From: a bacterium | GTDB taxonomy: Bacteria > Hydrothermota > Tepidihabitantia > SM23-42 > JAOAFX01 | Assembly: GCA_036382775.1 (NCBI GenBank) | Contig: DASVHD010000012.1 | Span: forward strand, 1-64,000 | Direction of reading: 5' to 3' | Length of the DNA: 64,000 nt | In this document: positions 41,752 through 50,364 of the stretch, piece by piece | Layout of the letters: each line of letters starts with the position of its first letter | How positions within the stretch are numbered: the first letter of the stretch is position 1 | The notes under the pieces: model-generated | Seen by the model: only the letters and a program-made list of their open reading frames with translations | Database searches by the model: none | What the model was told of the DNA's origin: nothing | Made by a program: the position numbers and the translations under genes

Positions 41752-43793
41752 CCAAGACGCTTGAGCGCGGCTGATGCCAGGTTGGCGAGCATCTTGTCTT
41801 TGGCCTGGCTGAGTTCCTCAAGACAGAGCTTGGCCATGGGTCCGCCGATCCGGATGATTGTAGACACGCCCAGTTCGCGCAGTGACTGCGCGGTCGTATC
41901 ATTCCGCGCCTCGAGCGCCTGCAGCATGTCGGTGATGGGAGTTATTGCCTCGGGCAGTTTCTTTTCGCTGACGATCTTCAACAATTCCAGATGGATACTA
42001 TCGCCTTTTCCATTGAACAAAGACAACAGCTCAACGATTTTTTCCCTGGGCATATCTTTTTTCATACTACGGAGGACCTCAGCCCTAACCTCCTGCGAGA
42101 CATCGTTCATGCATTTTTCCAGCCCTTCTTCGTAGTTCAATTTACTATAGGTCCTAACCAATTCGAGCCTGACCCGGTCGTCCGGATCATCAGCCAGGTG
42201 TATGAGTTTCGGCGCCACGTCCTGGTCGCCAATGTCAGCCAGCATCGCAATGATATTGCGTCTTAAAAACCATTCTGAAGCATCCAGATTATTCAGCAGG
42301 ATTGTGGTTGCCTCCGAGCCGATGTTTTTGATGATATCAACCAGCTTCATCCTGAGAGAATAATCCTCGGCTTCTTTAAGCGTCATGAGCGCCTCAAGAA
42401 CCGCATCTTTACCGAATTTGATAATTGCCGCACGCACGTCGGGATATATGCCGACTTCCCACAGGAAGGTAAATAATACAGGCAACGCTGTGTGGTGGCC
42501 GGTATCGCTTAAAAATTTAATACCCGCTTTTTTAAAATGCACCGATATGCCGGGCCGACCCATCATCTTGCCATAGGGTTCAATAAGCAGCTGGCACAGT
42601 TTATCCTGGTTTCTCTCGCGGCATGCCTGGTATAAATCCTGGATCGAATCCATGACGTGTATAACAATCTCCTCGACCGCTTCCTGTGCGATCGCGGCGC
42701 AGATGCGGTTCGCGATATCTTCGGCCAGCGAGTCGTTCCCCTGCTTGACAAAACGTGTGGCCAGGGTTAACAGCGACCGCAACGCTTCTTCCCTGACTTT
42801 GGCGTTGGGCGTGTCCAGCATCGCGTAGTAGGGCCGGATCGAAATCTCCAGGTCTTCGCGCGAAACATTCGACGTGATTTTTTCGCTGAGCAGCAGACCG
42901 ACCTTGGCAAGGTACTCATAAATATCCGGGACCAGCGGCTTGAGTTCCGGCAGCATTGTCGAAAGTTTATCTTCGCCCATCGCGCTGATTATCGGACCGA
43001 TATCACTCTGCTTTTGCCCCTCAACCTTGGAAACCACCAGCTGCTTGATGGTCTCTTCGTCAACATTGGCCAATACTTTTAGAACGAATGATTTAAGCTC
43101 GGCGTTTTTGAGAATGTCAAGGCGCTGCTCCTTGGGTAGGCCCATGATGATCTTGGCTACAGCCTCGCTATAAGGCTGAAGGTTCTGGTCCGACATCCCC
43201 TCGGTGCTGGCAGTCAGGGAAATGAGTTGTTCCTGGAACGTCAGCGTGGAGATGCCTTTTTCCACGAGGTCCTTGAGGCCGCGAATCGAATCGATGATAT
43301 CTTTTTCCATGTACTGCCTGGTCACGGCCTGCGCTTCCTGGGCGTTCTGCACCGCGCTGCCGCCCTGGATGCCGAATTTGACGGCGTTGATCCTGATACG
43401 CTCGGTCCCTTTGCAACTCAGCATGGTCGCGGCATCCCCGTATTCCTTGATCTTGAGTTTGCCGCTCGTCATGACTTCATACAGGTTCTTCAAATCGCCA
43501 TTGTTCACGCTGGGCGCGAAGGTCAGGCTGTTAATATCACTTTTTCTCAGTGCCTCCAGCAGCGACACCACGGCGATGTTTTTCGAAAGATCGATACGCT
43601 CATCCTGGAAGATCAGCGTCTGCTCCAGGAAGTAAAGGGAAAACCCGGGATATTTGTTATACAGCTTGTTAAGCACGGCAAGTGTGCTGCTTACAACTTT
43701 TTCCATAACCGGATGTTCAGGGGGATATGATTTGGCGGATTTATATCCGACCGCAATTTCTTTCAAAAAATCAAGGATTAACGACTGCTCCAT
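41748..43793 (-). CDS. HEAT-repeat protein of unknown function
   Basis: 681 residues. The N-terminal 110 residues (YKSAKSYPPEHPVMEKVV, FSLYFLEQTLIFQDERI) resemble the helical domain seen before HD-GYP and other signalling modules. From about 300 to the end there are HEAT-type helix pairs (EALRSLLTLATRFV, IIAMLADIGDQDVAPKLIHL, DDPDDRVRLELVRTY). It probably acts as a scaffold. First gene of the HEAT-guaA-cyclase operon; the ATG sits five bases after a -10, so the mRNA is probably leaderless. Confidence 0.75.
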   Translation of the reverse strand: MEQSLILDFLKEIAVGYKSAKSYPPEHPVMEKVVSSTLAVLNKLYNKYPGFSLYFLEQTLIFQDERIDLSKNIAVVSLLEALRKSDINSLTFAPSVNNGDLKNLYEVMTSGKLKIKEYGDAATMLSCKGTERIRINAVKFGIQGGSAVQNAQEAQAVTRQYMEKDIIDSIRGLKDLVEKGISTLTFQEQLISLTASTEGMSDQNLQPYSEAVAKIIMGLPKEQRLDILKNAELKSFVLKVLANVDEETIKQLVVSKVEGQKQSDIGPIISAMGEDKLSTMLPELKPLVPDIYEYLAKVGLLLSEKITSNVSREDLEISIRPYYAMLDTPNAKVREEALRSLLTLATRFVKQGNDSLAEDIANRICAAIAQEAVEEIVIHVMDSIQDLYQACRERNQDKLCQLLIEPYGKMMGRPGISVHFKKAGIKFLSDTGHHTALPVLFTFLWEVGIYPDVRAAIIKFGKDAVLEALMTLKEAEDYSLRMKLVDIIKNIGSEATTILLNNLDASEWFLRRNIIAMLADIGDQDVAPKLIHLADDPDDRVRLELVRTYSKLNYEEGLEKCMNDVSQEVRAEVLRSMKKDMPREKIVELLSLFNGKGDSIHLELLKIVSEKKLPEAITPITDMLQALEARNDTTAQSLRELGVSTIIRIGGPMAKLCLEELSQAKDKMLANLASAALKRLG

Positions 43794-43798
43794 GCGTA

Positions 43799-43826
43799 AT
43801 ATTAATTATATTTTCAGTGTTGTCAA
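43799..43826 (-). promoter_or_regulatory. Promoter of the HEAT-guaA-cyclase operon
   Basis: Minus strand TTGACA (43821-43826), 16-base spacer, TAATAT (43799-43804), five bases to the ATG. Confidence 0.7.
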
Positions 43827-43877
43827 TGACACGTAATTCTTGAAAAAATATTTACCCGAAAGCGCCCTGTTAGACGC

Positions 43878-43905
43878 TTGATTCGGCTTCGTTTTTGTGT
43901 ATAAT
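43878..43905 (+). promoter_or_regulatory. Promoter of the nucleotide-sugar dehydrogenase gene
   Basis: TTGATT (43878-43883), 16-base spacer, TATAAT (43900-43905). A leader of about 45 bases ends in AAAAGGAG. Confidence 0.65.
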
Positions 43906-43956
43906 GATCCTGGTAAATGATTAGTGTAAGACCGCTTAAATCAAAAGGAGCCATGC

Positions 43957-45264
43957 ATGCTGAAAGACCTTATTCTTAGCAAAAAAGCGAGCGTCGGGAT
44001 AATCGGCCTGGGCTATGTCGGACTGCCGCTCGCCATAGAGATATTAAAAAAAGGCTTTTCCGTGATCGGCGTGGATATCGACAAAACACGAGTCGCGCGG
44101 ATAAATCAGGGCCGTTCGTTCATCGACGATGTTGAATCACGCGCGCTTAAAAGTTTTGTCCAGACAAAAAAATTGCGCGCGACCACAGATTATAACCAGC
44201 TACGCAAATGCGATATCATCATCATCTGTGTTCCCACACCGGTCAATGCCAACAAGGAACCGGACATGGAACCGGTTATTGCCAGCGCCCGCGGCATCCA
44301 GAAGATACTGAGGAAACAGCAGCTGGTGATATTAAAAAGCACGACGTATCCGGAGACCACTGAAAAACTGGTCCTCCCTATCCTCAGCACGACCGGTTTG
44401 AAGGTTGGCACTGATTTCTACCTTGCCTTTTGCCCGGAGCGTATTGACCCCGGCAACAAGAGGTTCGGCGTGGCGAACACGCCGACCGTGATCGGCGGGG
44501 TCACGCGCAAATGCACTGACATGGCTTGTCTTTTTTACCAGCAGTTCATCCGCCTTGTGCATCCTGTTTCCTCGGCGCGGACCGCGGAAATGACCAAAAT
44601 CCTCGAGAACACGTTCCGCAACGTCAATATCGCCCTGGTCAACGAATTCGCGCAACTCTGCGAGCGGATGGGCGGGATCGACATATGGGAGGTCATTGAC
44701 GCCGCCAAGACTAAGCCTTTCGGCTACATGCCTTTCTACCCGGGACCAGGAGTGGGCGGGCACTGCATACCGATCGACCCTTATTACCTATCGTGGAAGG
44801 CAAGGGAGTATGATTTTCACACGGTCTTCATTGAATTATCGGCGCGGATAAACGAAGAAATGCCGTTTTTCGTGGTCAATAAGGCGATCGACGCGATCAG
44901 CCGCTCGGGCGGCTGCCCGGCAAAGGCGCGCGTCTTGATCCTCGGTATGGCTTTTAAAAAAGATATTTCGGACCTCAGGGATTCGCCGGCGATCCGCGTT
45001 TTCGAGATCATCAAACCCAGGGTCAAAAACGTACGGTACAACGATCCCTTCGTGCCCAGTTTTCACTCGGGCGACGGTAAAGCGGTCAGATCGGTCAGAC
45101 TGACGCCGCAGGAATTAAGAAAAGCCGATGCGATCCTGATCCTGACCGACCACTCGGCATATGATTACCGGTTTGTCGTAAAGCACGCGCGGCTCGTCAT
45201 TGACACGCGCAATGCTGTAAAATTCAAGTCAGCCAAGGTCAAAAAACTGGGCAGCGGTCTGTAA
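43957..45264 (+). CDS. Nucleotide-sugar dehydrogenase (UDP-GlcNAc / UDP-glucose type)
   Basis: 435 residues. NAD-binding VGIIGLGYVGLPLA and VIGVDID at the N-terminus, then ICVPTPVN, LKSTTYPETTE, FCPERIDPGNKRFG, KILENTFRNVNIALVNE and the catalytic Cys in PGPGVGGHCIPIDPYYL. C-terminal LILGMAFKKDISDLRDSP. It oxidises the sugar 6-OH twice with NAD. The FCPERIDPG and GGHCIPIDPYYL pattern is closest to WbpA-type UDP-N-acetylglucosamine dehydrogenases, which feed surface polysaccharides. Start ATG at 43957; another ATG lies three bases upstream out of frame. Confidence 0.9.
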   Translation: MLKDLILSKKASVGIIGLGYVGLPLAIEILKKGFSVIGVDIDKTRVARINQGRSFIDDVESRALKSFVQTKKLRATTDYNQLRKCDIIIICVPTPVNANKEPDMEPVIASARGIQKILRKQQLVILKSTTYPETTEKLVLPILSTTGLKVGTDFYLAFCPERIDPGNKRFGVANTPTVIGGVTRKCTDMACLFYQQFIRLVHPVSSARTAEMTKILENTFRNVNIALVNEFAQLCERMGGIDIWEVIDAAKTKPFGYMPFYPGPGVGGHCIPIDPYYLSWKAREYDFHTVFIELSARINEEMPFFVVNKAIDAISRSGGCPAKARVLILGMAFKKDISDLRDSPAIRVFEIIKPRVKNVRYNDPFVPSFHSGDGKAVRSVRLTPQELRKADAILILTDHSAYDYRFVVKHARLVIDTRNAVKFKSAKVKKLGSGL

Positions 45265-45278
45265 GTCTAACCGGATCA

Positions 45279-45307
45279 TTGACAATAGCTTTCTTTTTTA
45301 TTATAAT
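45279..45307 (+). promoter_or_regulatory. Promoter of the FBPase gene
   Basis: TTGACA (45279-45284), 17-base spacer, TATAAT (45302-45307). The leader is about 54 bases with an AAGGAGG site. Confidence 0.7.
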
Positions 45308-45367
45308 TCATCTGCGACATGTTTATTGAAATATACGCCACGTTTATCAAAACTGCAAGGAGGATAA

Positions 45368-46456
45368 ATGGCTAAAATAACGATCAGCGTCATTAAAGCT
45401 GATGTCGGAGGATATGTCGGTCATTCCAGCATGCATCCCAGTTTAATGGCTCGCGCCATCCAGTCGCTCGATGGGCATAAGAAGAAGGGCACGGTCGTGG
45501 ACTTCCATGTCAGTCATTGCGGCGATGACCTGGAACTGATCCTGACCCACCGCCTGGGCAATGACAACAGCGATATCCACAAGTTGACCTGGGACATCTT
45601 TGTTGAATGCACCAACGTCGCCAAGGAACTCAAGCTTTACGGCGCCGGCCAGGACCTGCTGGCGGACGCCTTCTCCGGTAATGTCAAGGGGATGGGTCCG
45701 GGCTGCGCGGAGATGACCTTTGAAGAACGCAAGAGCGAACCGGTCATAATTTTCGCCGCGGACAAGACATCGCCGGGCGCCTGGAATATGCCCCTGTACA
45801 AGATGTTCGCCGATCCGTTCAACAGCATCGGACTGATCATCGACCCGAGCATGCATGACGGCTTTGTCTATGAAGTACTCGACATTTTTGCGAACAAGAC
45901 CTGCAAGATGAATACACCCGAAGAAATGTATGACCTGCTCTGCCTGATCGGCGCTTCCGAGCATTACATCCTGAAGAATGTTTATAAAAAGAATGGCGAG
46001 ATCGGGGCCACGACCTCGACCCAGCGCGTCAACCTGATGGCTGGCCGTTATGTCGGCAAGGACGATCCGGTCATGATCGTCCGCAGCCAAAGCGGCCTGC
46101 CCGCGGTCGGCGAAGTGCTCGAACCATTCGCGTTCCCTTATATGGTAACCGGCTGGATGCGCGGCTCCCACTGGGGCCCGTTCATGCCGGTATCAGTCGC
46201 CCAGGCGAACCCCACCCGGTTCGACGGTCCACCCCGCGTGATCGCTCTCGGTTTTCAGATCTGTAACGGTACGCTGGTTGGTCCCCGGGACATGTTCGAT
46301 GACCCCAGCTATGACCATGTGCGGCAGAAGGCGAACGAGGTTGCCGATTATATCAGACGCCACGGGCCGTTCGAACCCCAACGCCTGCCGCTTGCGGACA
46401 TGGAATACACAACCCTGCCGCAGGTGCTGAACAAACTGAAAGAACGGTTTAAATAG
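45368..46456 (+). CDS. Class V fructose-1,6-bisphosphate aldolase/phosphatase
   Basis: 362 residues. Bifunctional gluconeogenic enzyme that joins two triose phosphates and dephosphorylates the product. ITISVIKADVGGYVGH at the N-terminus, HVSHCGDDLEL, GAGQDLLADAFSGNVKGMGPG, FAADKTSPGAWNMPLYKMFADP and GRYVGKDDPVMIVR (Tyr and Lys used for the Schiff base) are all family blocks. This family is found in archaea and deep-branching, often thermophilic, bacteria. It stands alone with its own promoter. Confidence 0.95.
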   Translation: MAKITISVIKADVGGYVGHSSMHPSLMARAIQSLDGHKKKGTVVDFHVSHCGDDLELILTHRLGNDNSDIHKLTWDIFVECTNVAKELKLYGAGQDLLADAFSGNVKGMGPGCAEMTFEERKSEPVIIFAADKTSPGAWNMPLYKMFADPFNSIGLIIDPSMHDGFVYEVLDIFANKTCKMNTPEEMYDLLCLIGASEHYILKNVYKKNGEIGATTSTQRVNLMAGRYVGKDDPVMIVRSQSGLPAVGEVLEPFAFPYMVTGWMRGSHWGPFMPVSVAQANPTRFDGPPRVIALGFQICNGTLVGPRDMFDDPSYDHVRQKANEVADYIRRHGPFEPQRLPLADMEYTTLPQVLNKLKERFK

Positions 46457-46554
46457 ATGGACAATGGGTTAGGGTTGGGATGCTTGAGATATGATATTTC
46501 CAGCTTCTCAACCCTTGCCCGATTACAAACGATGACGGCAGCTTGTACCTCATA

Positions 46555-47565
46555 ATGAAAAAATATATATTTCTGATTACGTTCTCGATCACGGTTTCTA
46601 TCTGTACAGCCCAGATCCTGGGTCCGGGTACCACTGCCTATACGTTCTTAAAACTAGGCGTCGGCGTCAGGCCGGTCGCCATGGGCAACGCCTTTACCGC
46701 GATCAGCGACGATGGCAACGCCGTGTTCTGGAACCCGGCCGGATTGGGTCTCATCCAGAGCTACTACGTCTCGGGCATGGCCATGAACCATCTGACTTAC
46801 TGGAATTATTATAACCTTACTTCGGCGATCATGCTGGGCAAAAAAGCCGGCGGGCTCGGCATCGGCCTGGCATATATTAGCGCTTATGATACCGAGTACG
46901 ACGAATTCGGCGAGATGGGTAATGATTTCAGAAATTCGGATATGCTGCTCAACGTCGGTTACGGGAACGCCATCGGCCGGAAACGGCAGGTGGCATTCGG
47001 CGCCAGTGTCAAGATCCTGCGCAGCCAGCTATATCACTACAGCTCATACGGCTTGCTGGCGGACGGCGGGATCGTGCTTAACCCGGTGAAGTACATATAT
47101 TTGGGTTCGGTCGTCAAGCATTTCGGCGCAAAAACCAATTACCTTGAGATGTGGGAATATGCGCCCGTGAACTTCCGACAGGGGATCGCTTTCAAGCTGC
47201 CGTTCCGCTTGAATCACTTCCTGGTGAGCATGGATTATTCATTATACCCCGATGTCAACCCGACTTTATCGGTCGGCGCCGAACTGCATATTCGGGAACC
47301 CAAGATCCTGCCCACGGCTACCAAGGCGGTATTTGGTCAGGACGCGAAAATTTCCGGATTTTCCTTGATGGCTGGCTATCAGTCGGGGTATCAGTCAATG
47401 GGCTGGTCGGGATTGTCGTTTGGTTTTTCGCTTGAGATAATGATGCTGGAGGCGCTGTATCTCGATATAGGAGGAGTATTTCTCTCATACGGGTATCTAG
47501 GCAATTCGGAACGGATCGGCATTGGATTAAATTACGCGCCCACCGCAAAGGGGTCCAAGAAGTAG
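46555..47565 (+). CDS. PorV/PorQ-like outer-membrane protein
   Basis: 336 residues from ATG 46555, which gives a signal peptide MKKYIFLITFSITVSICTAQ; a TTG twelve bases upstream is less likely. The mature N-terminus GTTAYTFLKLGVGVRPVAMG, NAFTAISDDGNAVFWNPAGL is the hallmark of the PorV/UPF0164 family, a FadL-like barrel that shuttles cargo of the type IX secretion system. This fits the C-terminal sorting domains of the proteins at 482 and 13576. Confidence 0.85.
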   Translation: MKKYIFLITFSITVSICTAQILGPGTTAYTFLKLGVGVRPVAMGNAFTAISDDGNAVFWNPAGLGLIQSYYVSGMAMNHLTYWNYYNLTSAIMLGKKAGGLGIGLAYISAYDTEYDEFGEMGNDFRNSDMLLNVGYGNAIGRKRQVAFGASVKILRSQLYHYSSYGLLADGGIVLNPVKYIYLGSVVKHFGAKTNYLEMWEYAPVNFRQGIAFKLPFRLNHFLVSMDYSLYPDVNPTLSVGAELHIREPKILPTATKAVFGQDAKISGFSLMAGYQSGYQSMGWSGLSFGFSLEIMMLEALYLDIGGVFLSYGYLGNSERIGIGLNYAPTAKGSKK

Positions 47566-48541
47566 AGTAGTTGCTTGCCGCATTCCAGATTAAAAAACCA
47601 TCTGCGTACGAACCCAGCAGGCCGTTCATTTGCGCCGAGATATATTCGTGACCGTAATCCTCGGCAAAAAGGTCAAAGCCCTGAACGAACGGGATGACCT
47701 TGACCGATAACGGCACTTTGACGAACGCCTCTCTCACCGAATCATAATAGATCCAGTAATTCCGCCAGTATTCGCTGACCTCCTTTAAAAATTTTGGGTG
47801 GAAATGCGACGGATACAGCATCGGGTAGAATACATCGGCGTATTCGCTCAGCGTATATATGTACTGACCGATGCTGGTGATCTCGTACCAGACAGCATAG
47901 CCGTATATGCACATGCCGATCTCCACGCCGGGCGCCATCTTGCGGATCTTTTTCAGCAAGCTGATGATCGGCTTGGAGCGCGGTCCCTTGACATTGGCAA
48001 GCTGGATCGCCTTGATATTCCCGTCGGTGGGGAACCGAATGTAATCAAGCGCGATGGATCTTATGCCGTGCTGGTCGAGTTCCTTGATCACGCTTACCAG
48101 GTAGTCGTTCACGCTGTCAACATAGGGGTTGACCCATGAACTGCCGGTGTTGTCCTTCCAGATCCTGCCCCGTGAATTCATCATGCCGAACTTATGATAC
48201 TTGGCAAGATAATTATCCCGGTAGCAGACCACGCGGGCGATCACCTTGATCCCATGCCGCTGCGCCCGCGCGACCAGGGAATCAAGGTCGATGTACTTTT
48301 TCACGGCTTTAATCTTCTTTGCCAGTTCCAGGTCCGTATCATAGCAAAGGTAGCCATAGTCGCTTTTGAGGTCGACCACGATCGCATTAATAAAGCCTGA
48401 ATCCGCCCGGGCATAAACGCCCTCCATGTAATCGCGGCGGCACGCCTTCCAGGGATTTATGTAGATCCCCCGGATCAGGCTGTCGGGGTCGTTATAACCG
48501 CTAAGAACGCCTAAGAGGACACTCAGTACATACAGGGTCAT
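47318..48541 (-). CDS. DUF4015 putative glycoside hydrolase with an overlapping C-terminal tail
   Basis: 407 residues from ATG 48541, which yields a signal-like N-terminus (MTLYVLSVLLGVLSG). The TIM-barrel-like domain runs from IRGIYINPWKA through VVDLKSDYGY, DNTGSSWVNPYVDSV, SIALDYIRFPTDGN and DVFYPMLYPSHFHP to DGFLIWNAAS. The last 75-80 residues are low-complexity, Thr/Pro-rich, and antisense to the end of the PorV-like gene (248-bp tail-to-tail overlap). The family normally ends near WNAAS, so a stop may have been lost. The start overlaps the DNA glycosylase gene by 41 bases. Confidence 0.75.
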   Translation of the reverse strand: MTLYVLSVLLGVLSGYNDPDSLIRGIYINPWKACRRDYMEGVYARADSGFINAIVVDLKSDYGYLCYDTDLELAKKIKAVKKYIDLDSLVARAQRHGIKVIARVVCYRDNYLAKYHKFGMMNSRGRIWKDNTGSSWVNPYVDSVNDYLVSVIKELDQHGIRSIALDYIRFPTDGNIKAIQLANVKGPRSKPIISLLKKIRKMAPGVEIGMCIYGYAVWYEITSIGQYIYTLSEYADVFYPMLYPSHFHPKFLKEVSEYWRNYWIYYDSVREAFVKVPLSVKVIPFVQGFDLFAEDYGHEYISAQMNGLLGSYADGFLIWNAASNYSTSWTPLRWARNLIQCRSVPNCLDTRMREILLLYRDTAPPASLSQAKNQTTIPTSPLTDTPTDSQPSRKIRKFSRPDQIPPW

Positions 48542-49157
48542 GTTTCTTGCAGTAGGTTTTCCCCACCCGAACAAGCAGGGCGTGATATTCATTATAAAAA
48601 CGGGAGACGGGCTTAAAACACCGGTTGAACAACGCCTGCATATTGTCATAAGTCATCGCTGCGTTCGCAATCCTGTGCCGCGATAGTATCCTCCTGGTGT
48701 AGGCATCGATCACAAAAACCGGCCGGTTGAGGGCATACAGGAGCATGGAATCGGCGGTTTCGGGTCCGATCCCCCAGACATTCAGAAGTTCTTTACGGAT
48801 AACGCCGGTCGGCCTTCGCTTGAGCCGTCGTAAATCGCCGCGGTAACGGGAAAGAAAATATTTCAGGAAGGCAGTCAGCTTTTTCACTTTTTGCCTGTAA
48901 AAGCCGGATGGTTTGATCAGCGCCGGCAAGCGGCGCCTGTTCAAGTACATCCTTTCCGGATTCATCAAGCGTGCTTTCTTTAAGTTGGTGATAGCTTGTT
49001 CCACATTCCGCCAGTTCGTGTTCTGTGTCAGGACCGCGCCGACCATGACCTCGAAGCGACTTTCTGCGGGCCACCAGCGCTGCGGGCCGAAACGCTCATA
49101 CAGCCGTGGATATGCGGTGCGCACGAAAATCCTTGCTGATGGTGAAAATCTTGACAC
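48501..49157 (-). CDS. Endonuclease III-like DNA glycosylase, MagIII-type
   Basis: 218 residues of the HhH-GPD superfamily: VGAVLTQNTNWRNVE, helix-hairpin-helix LNVWGIGPETADSM and catalytic Asp in VIDAYTRRIL. In endonuclease III a Lys stands in G-x-G-x-K-T-A; here it is Glu (GPETAD), as in the 3-methyladenine glycosylase MagIII, so a monofunctional glycosylase is likely. The iron-sulfur motif reads C-x6-C-x2-C and the stop codon falls exactly where the fourth Cys (x5 later) is expected. Confidence 0.8.
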   Translation of the reverse strand: MSRFSPSARIFVRTAYPRLYERFGPQRWWPAESRFEVMVGAVLTQNTNWRNVEQAITNLKKARLMNPERMYLNRRRLPALIKPSGFYRQKVKKLTAFLKYFLSRYRGDLRRLKRRPTGVIRKELLNVWGIGPETADSMLLYALNRPVFVIDAYTRRILSRHRIANAAMTYDNMQALFNRCFKPVSRFYNEYHALLVRVGKTYCKKHDPVCTECPLRRS

Positions 49158-49180
49158 TGGGTTGCGGATACCTGGTGTAC

Positions 49181-49864
49181 CTAATACAACTGATAATCGC
49201 TTAGGTTGAAGTCGCCCTCGTCATCGATGAACCGTACGAGCCCGATCCCGGGCGCGTAATATTCCTCGACTGAACTCGTACTGGCGATCGTCGTGTCGGG
49301 CGCAATGATAGTTTCTCTGGTATTGATGATTATTTTGTAAATATTACCGTACAGGCTATTATCCTCGTACTCGGAAACCAATCCATCGATCCGGCACTTT
49401 CCCTGGATAAAAACGCCGCCGACATTCACCGAATCACTCATCGAATCCGCATAAATACTGCCCTGGACCATAGGCAGCTTGATCCTGGTCAGAAACGACC
49501 GCGCGACAATATAATCATCGCCCCCGAAATCATAGATCAGTTCCTTGTATTCGCGGACCGCCCGTTCATCCCTGACAATATAGTGCACTACGCCGGAATA
49601 ACTCACCGGGTAACAATCCGTGTTCATCAGGGATGTCAGACTTTCAACTTCCACGTAAACCTGGTGCGGCTCATAGATGTTATCATCCGAATACCGCCAC
49701 CAACTGCCGGTTTCAATGGGGAAATAGTCGCTGGCTGCGCGCTCAATGATCCGGTTATCGCAGGAAATAAAGACCGCTGCGACAATCGCCCACCAGAACA
49801 ATAAATCCTTTCTTTGCGGTCTCTGCGCTTTATATTTCTGCGGTCTCCGCGTTTTAGAGTTCAT
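49181..49864 (-). CDS. Predicted lipoprotein of unknown function
   Basis: 227 residues. A basic N-terminus, a hydrophobic segment and VFISC, an acceptable lipobox, near residue 35. The mature part has FPIETGSWWRYS and a late EEYYAPGIGLVRF, a pattern seen in bacterial lipoproteins of the YYAPGVGLVR type. It overlaps the upstream barrel gene by 11 bases and precedes the glycosylase by 23. Confidence 0.65.
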   Translation of the reverse strand: MNSKTRRPQKYKAQRPQRKDLLFWWAIVAAVFISCDNRIIERAASDYFPIETGSWWRYSDDNIYEPHQVYVEVESLTSLMNTDCYPVSYSGVVHYIVRDERAVREYKELIYDFGGDDYIVARSFLTRIKLPMVQGSIYADSMSDSVNVGGVFIQGKCRIDGLVSEYEDNSLYGNIYKIIINTRETIIAPDTTIASTSSVEEYYAPGIGLVRFIDDEGDFNLSDYQLY

Positions 49865-50312
49865 ATAAGATCCTTAGTTTAAACGTGAAAAACCCACCTT
49901 GGGCAGCGAGATCAGAGACGCCCTCATAGCAGAATTTTGGATATATATGCAGGGATTCGTAACGGAATTTTATCATTAAGCCCAAACCATAGCCCAGGGT
50001 ATATCCACTTTCCGCCGCCTGATCGAGCTTACGCTGGCCGTAGTCAAATCCGGCATCCAGTACCGGTGAGATCCGCCAGTTATCTTTGTGCAGACCTAAC
50101 CTTGCTCCATAACTGGTGAACGAATAACCGGGATTTTCCCCGGGGATAAAAGAACCCTGTAATGCCATGGATAAAGCGAGATCATGGGTCTGACCCGAAA
50201 CTACCGCGTCGATCACCGAACCGGTTGCGAGATCATCGAACCCCAGGACCGGCGCTTGCATGCCGCCTTCGATGCCGATGGAAAGACTGAACATCAAGTA
50301 CGTATACAACAT
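49854..50312 (-). CDS. Small outer-membrane beta-barrel-like protein
   Basis: 152 residues. Short signal (MLYTYLMFSLSIGIEGG), then alternating strands such as SFTSYGARLGLHKDNW, VLDAGFDYG, LGYGLGLMIKFRYESLHIYPKF, ending FTFKLRILYEL. Probably an eight-stranded barrel. First gene of the unit leading to the DUF4015 gene. ATG five bases after a -10. Confidence 0.5.
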   Translation of the reverse strand: MLYTYLMFSLSIGIEGGMQAPVLGFDDLATGSVIDAVVSGQTHDLALSMALQGSFIPGENPGYSFTSYGARLGLHKDNWRISPVLDAGFDYGQRKLDQAAESGYTLGYGLGLMIKFRYESLHIYPKFCYEGVSDLAAQGGFFTFKLRILYEL

Positions 50313-50317
50313 GAGAT

Positions 50318-50345
50318 ATTGTACTAAATAATTTCTTTATGTCAA
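50318..50345 (-). promoter_or_regulatory. Promoter of the barrel-lipoprotein-glycosylase unit
   Basis: Minus strand TTGACA (50340-50345), 16-base spacer, TACAAT (50318-50323), five bases to the ATG. Confidence 0.7.
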
Positions 50346-50364
50346 GTGACGACCGGATAAACGG

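Noticed and set aside
43227-43730. 167-residue plus-strand frame
   Set aside because: Antisense to the well-supported HEAT gene.
48542-48649. Upstream extension of the DUF4015 gene
   Set aside because: Shadow of the glycosylase gene; the start at 48541 gives a signal-like N-terminus.
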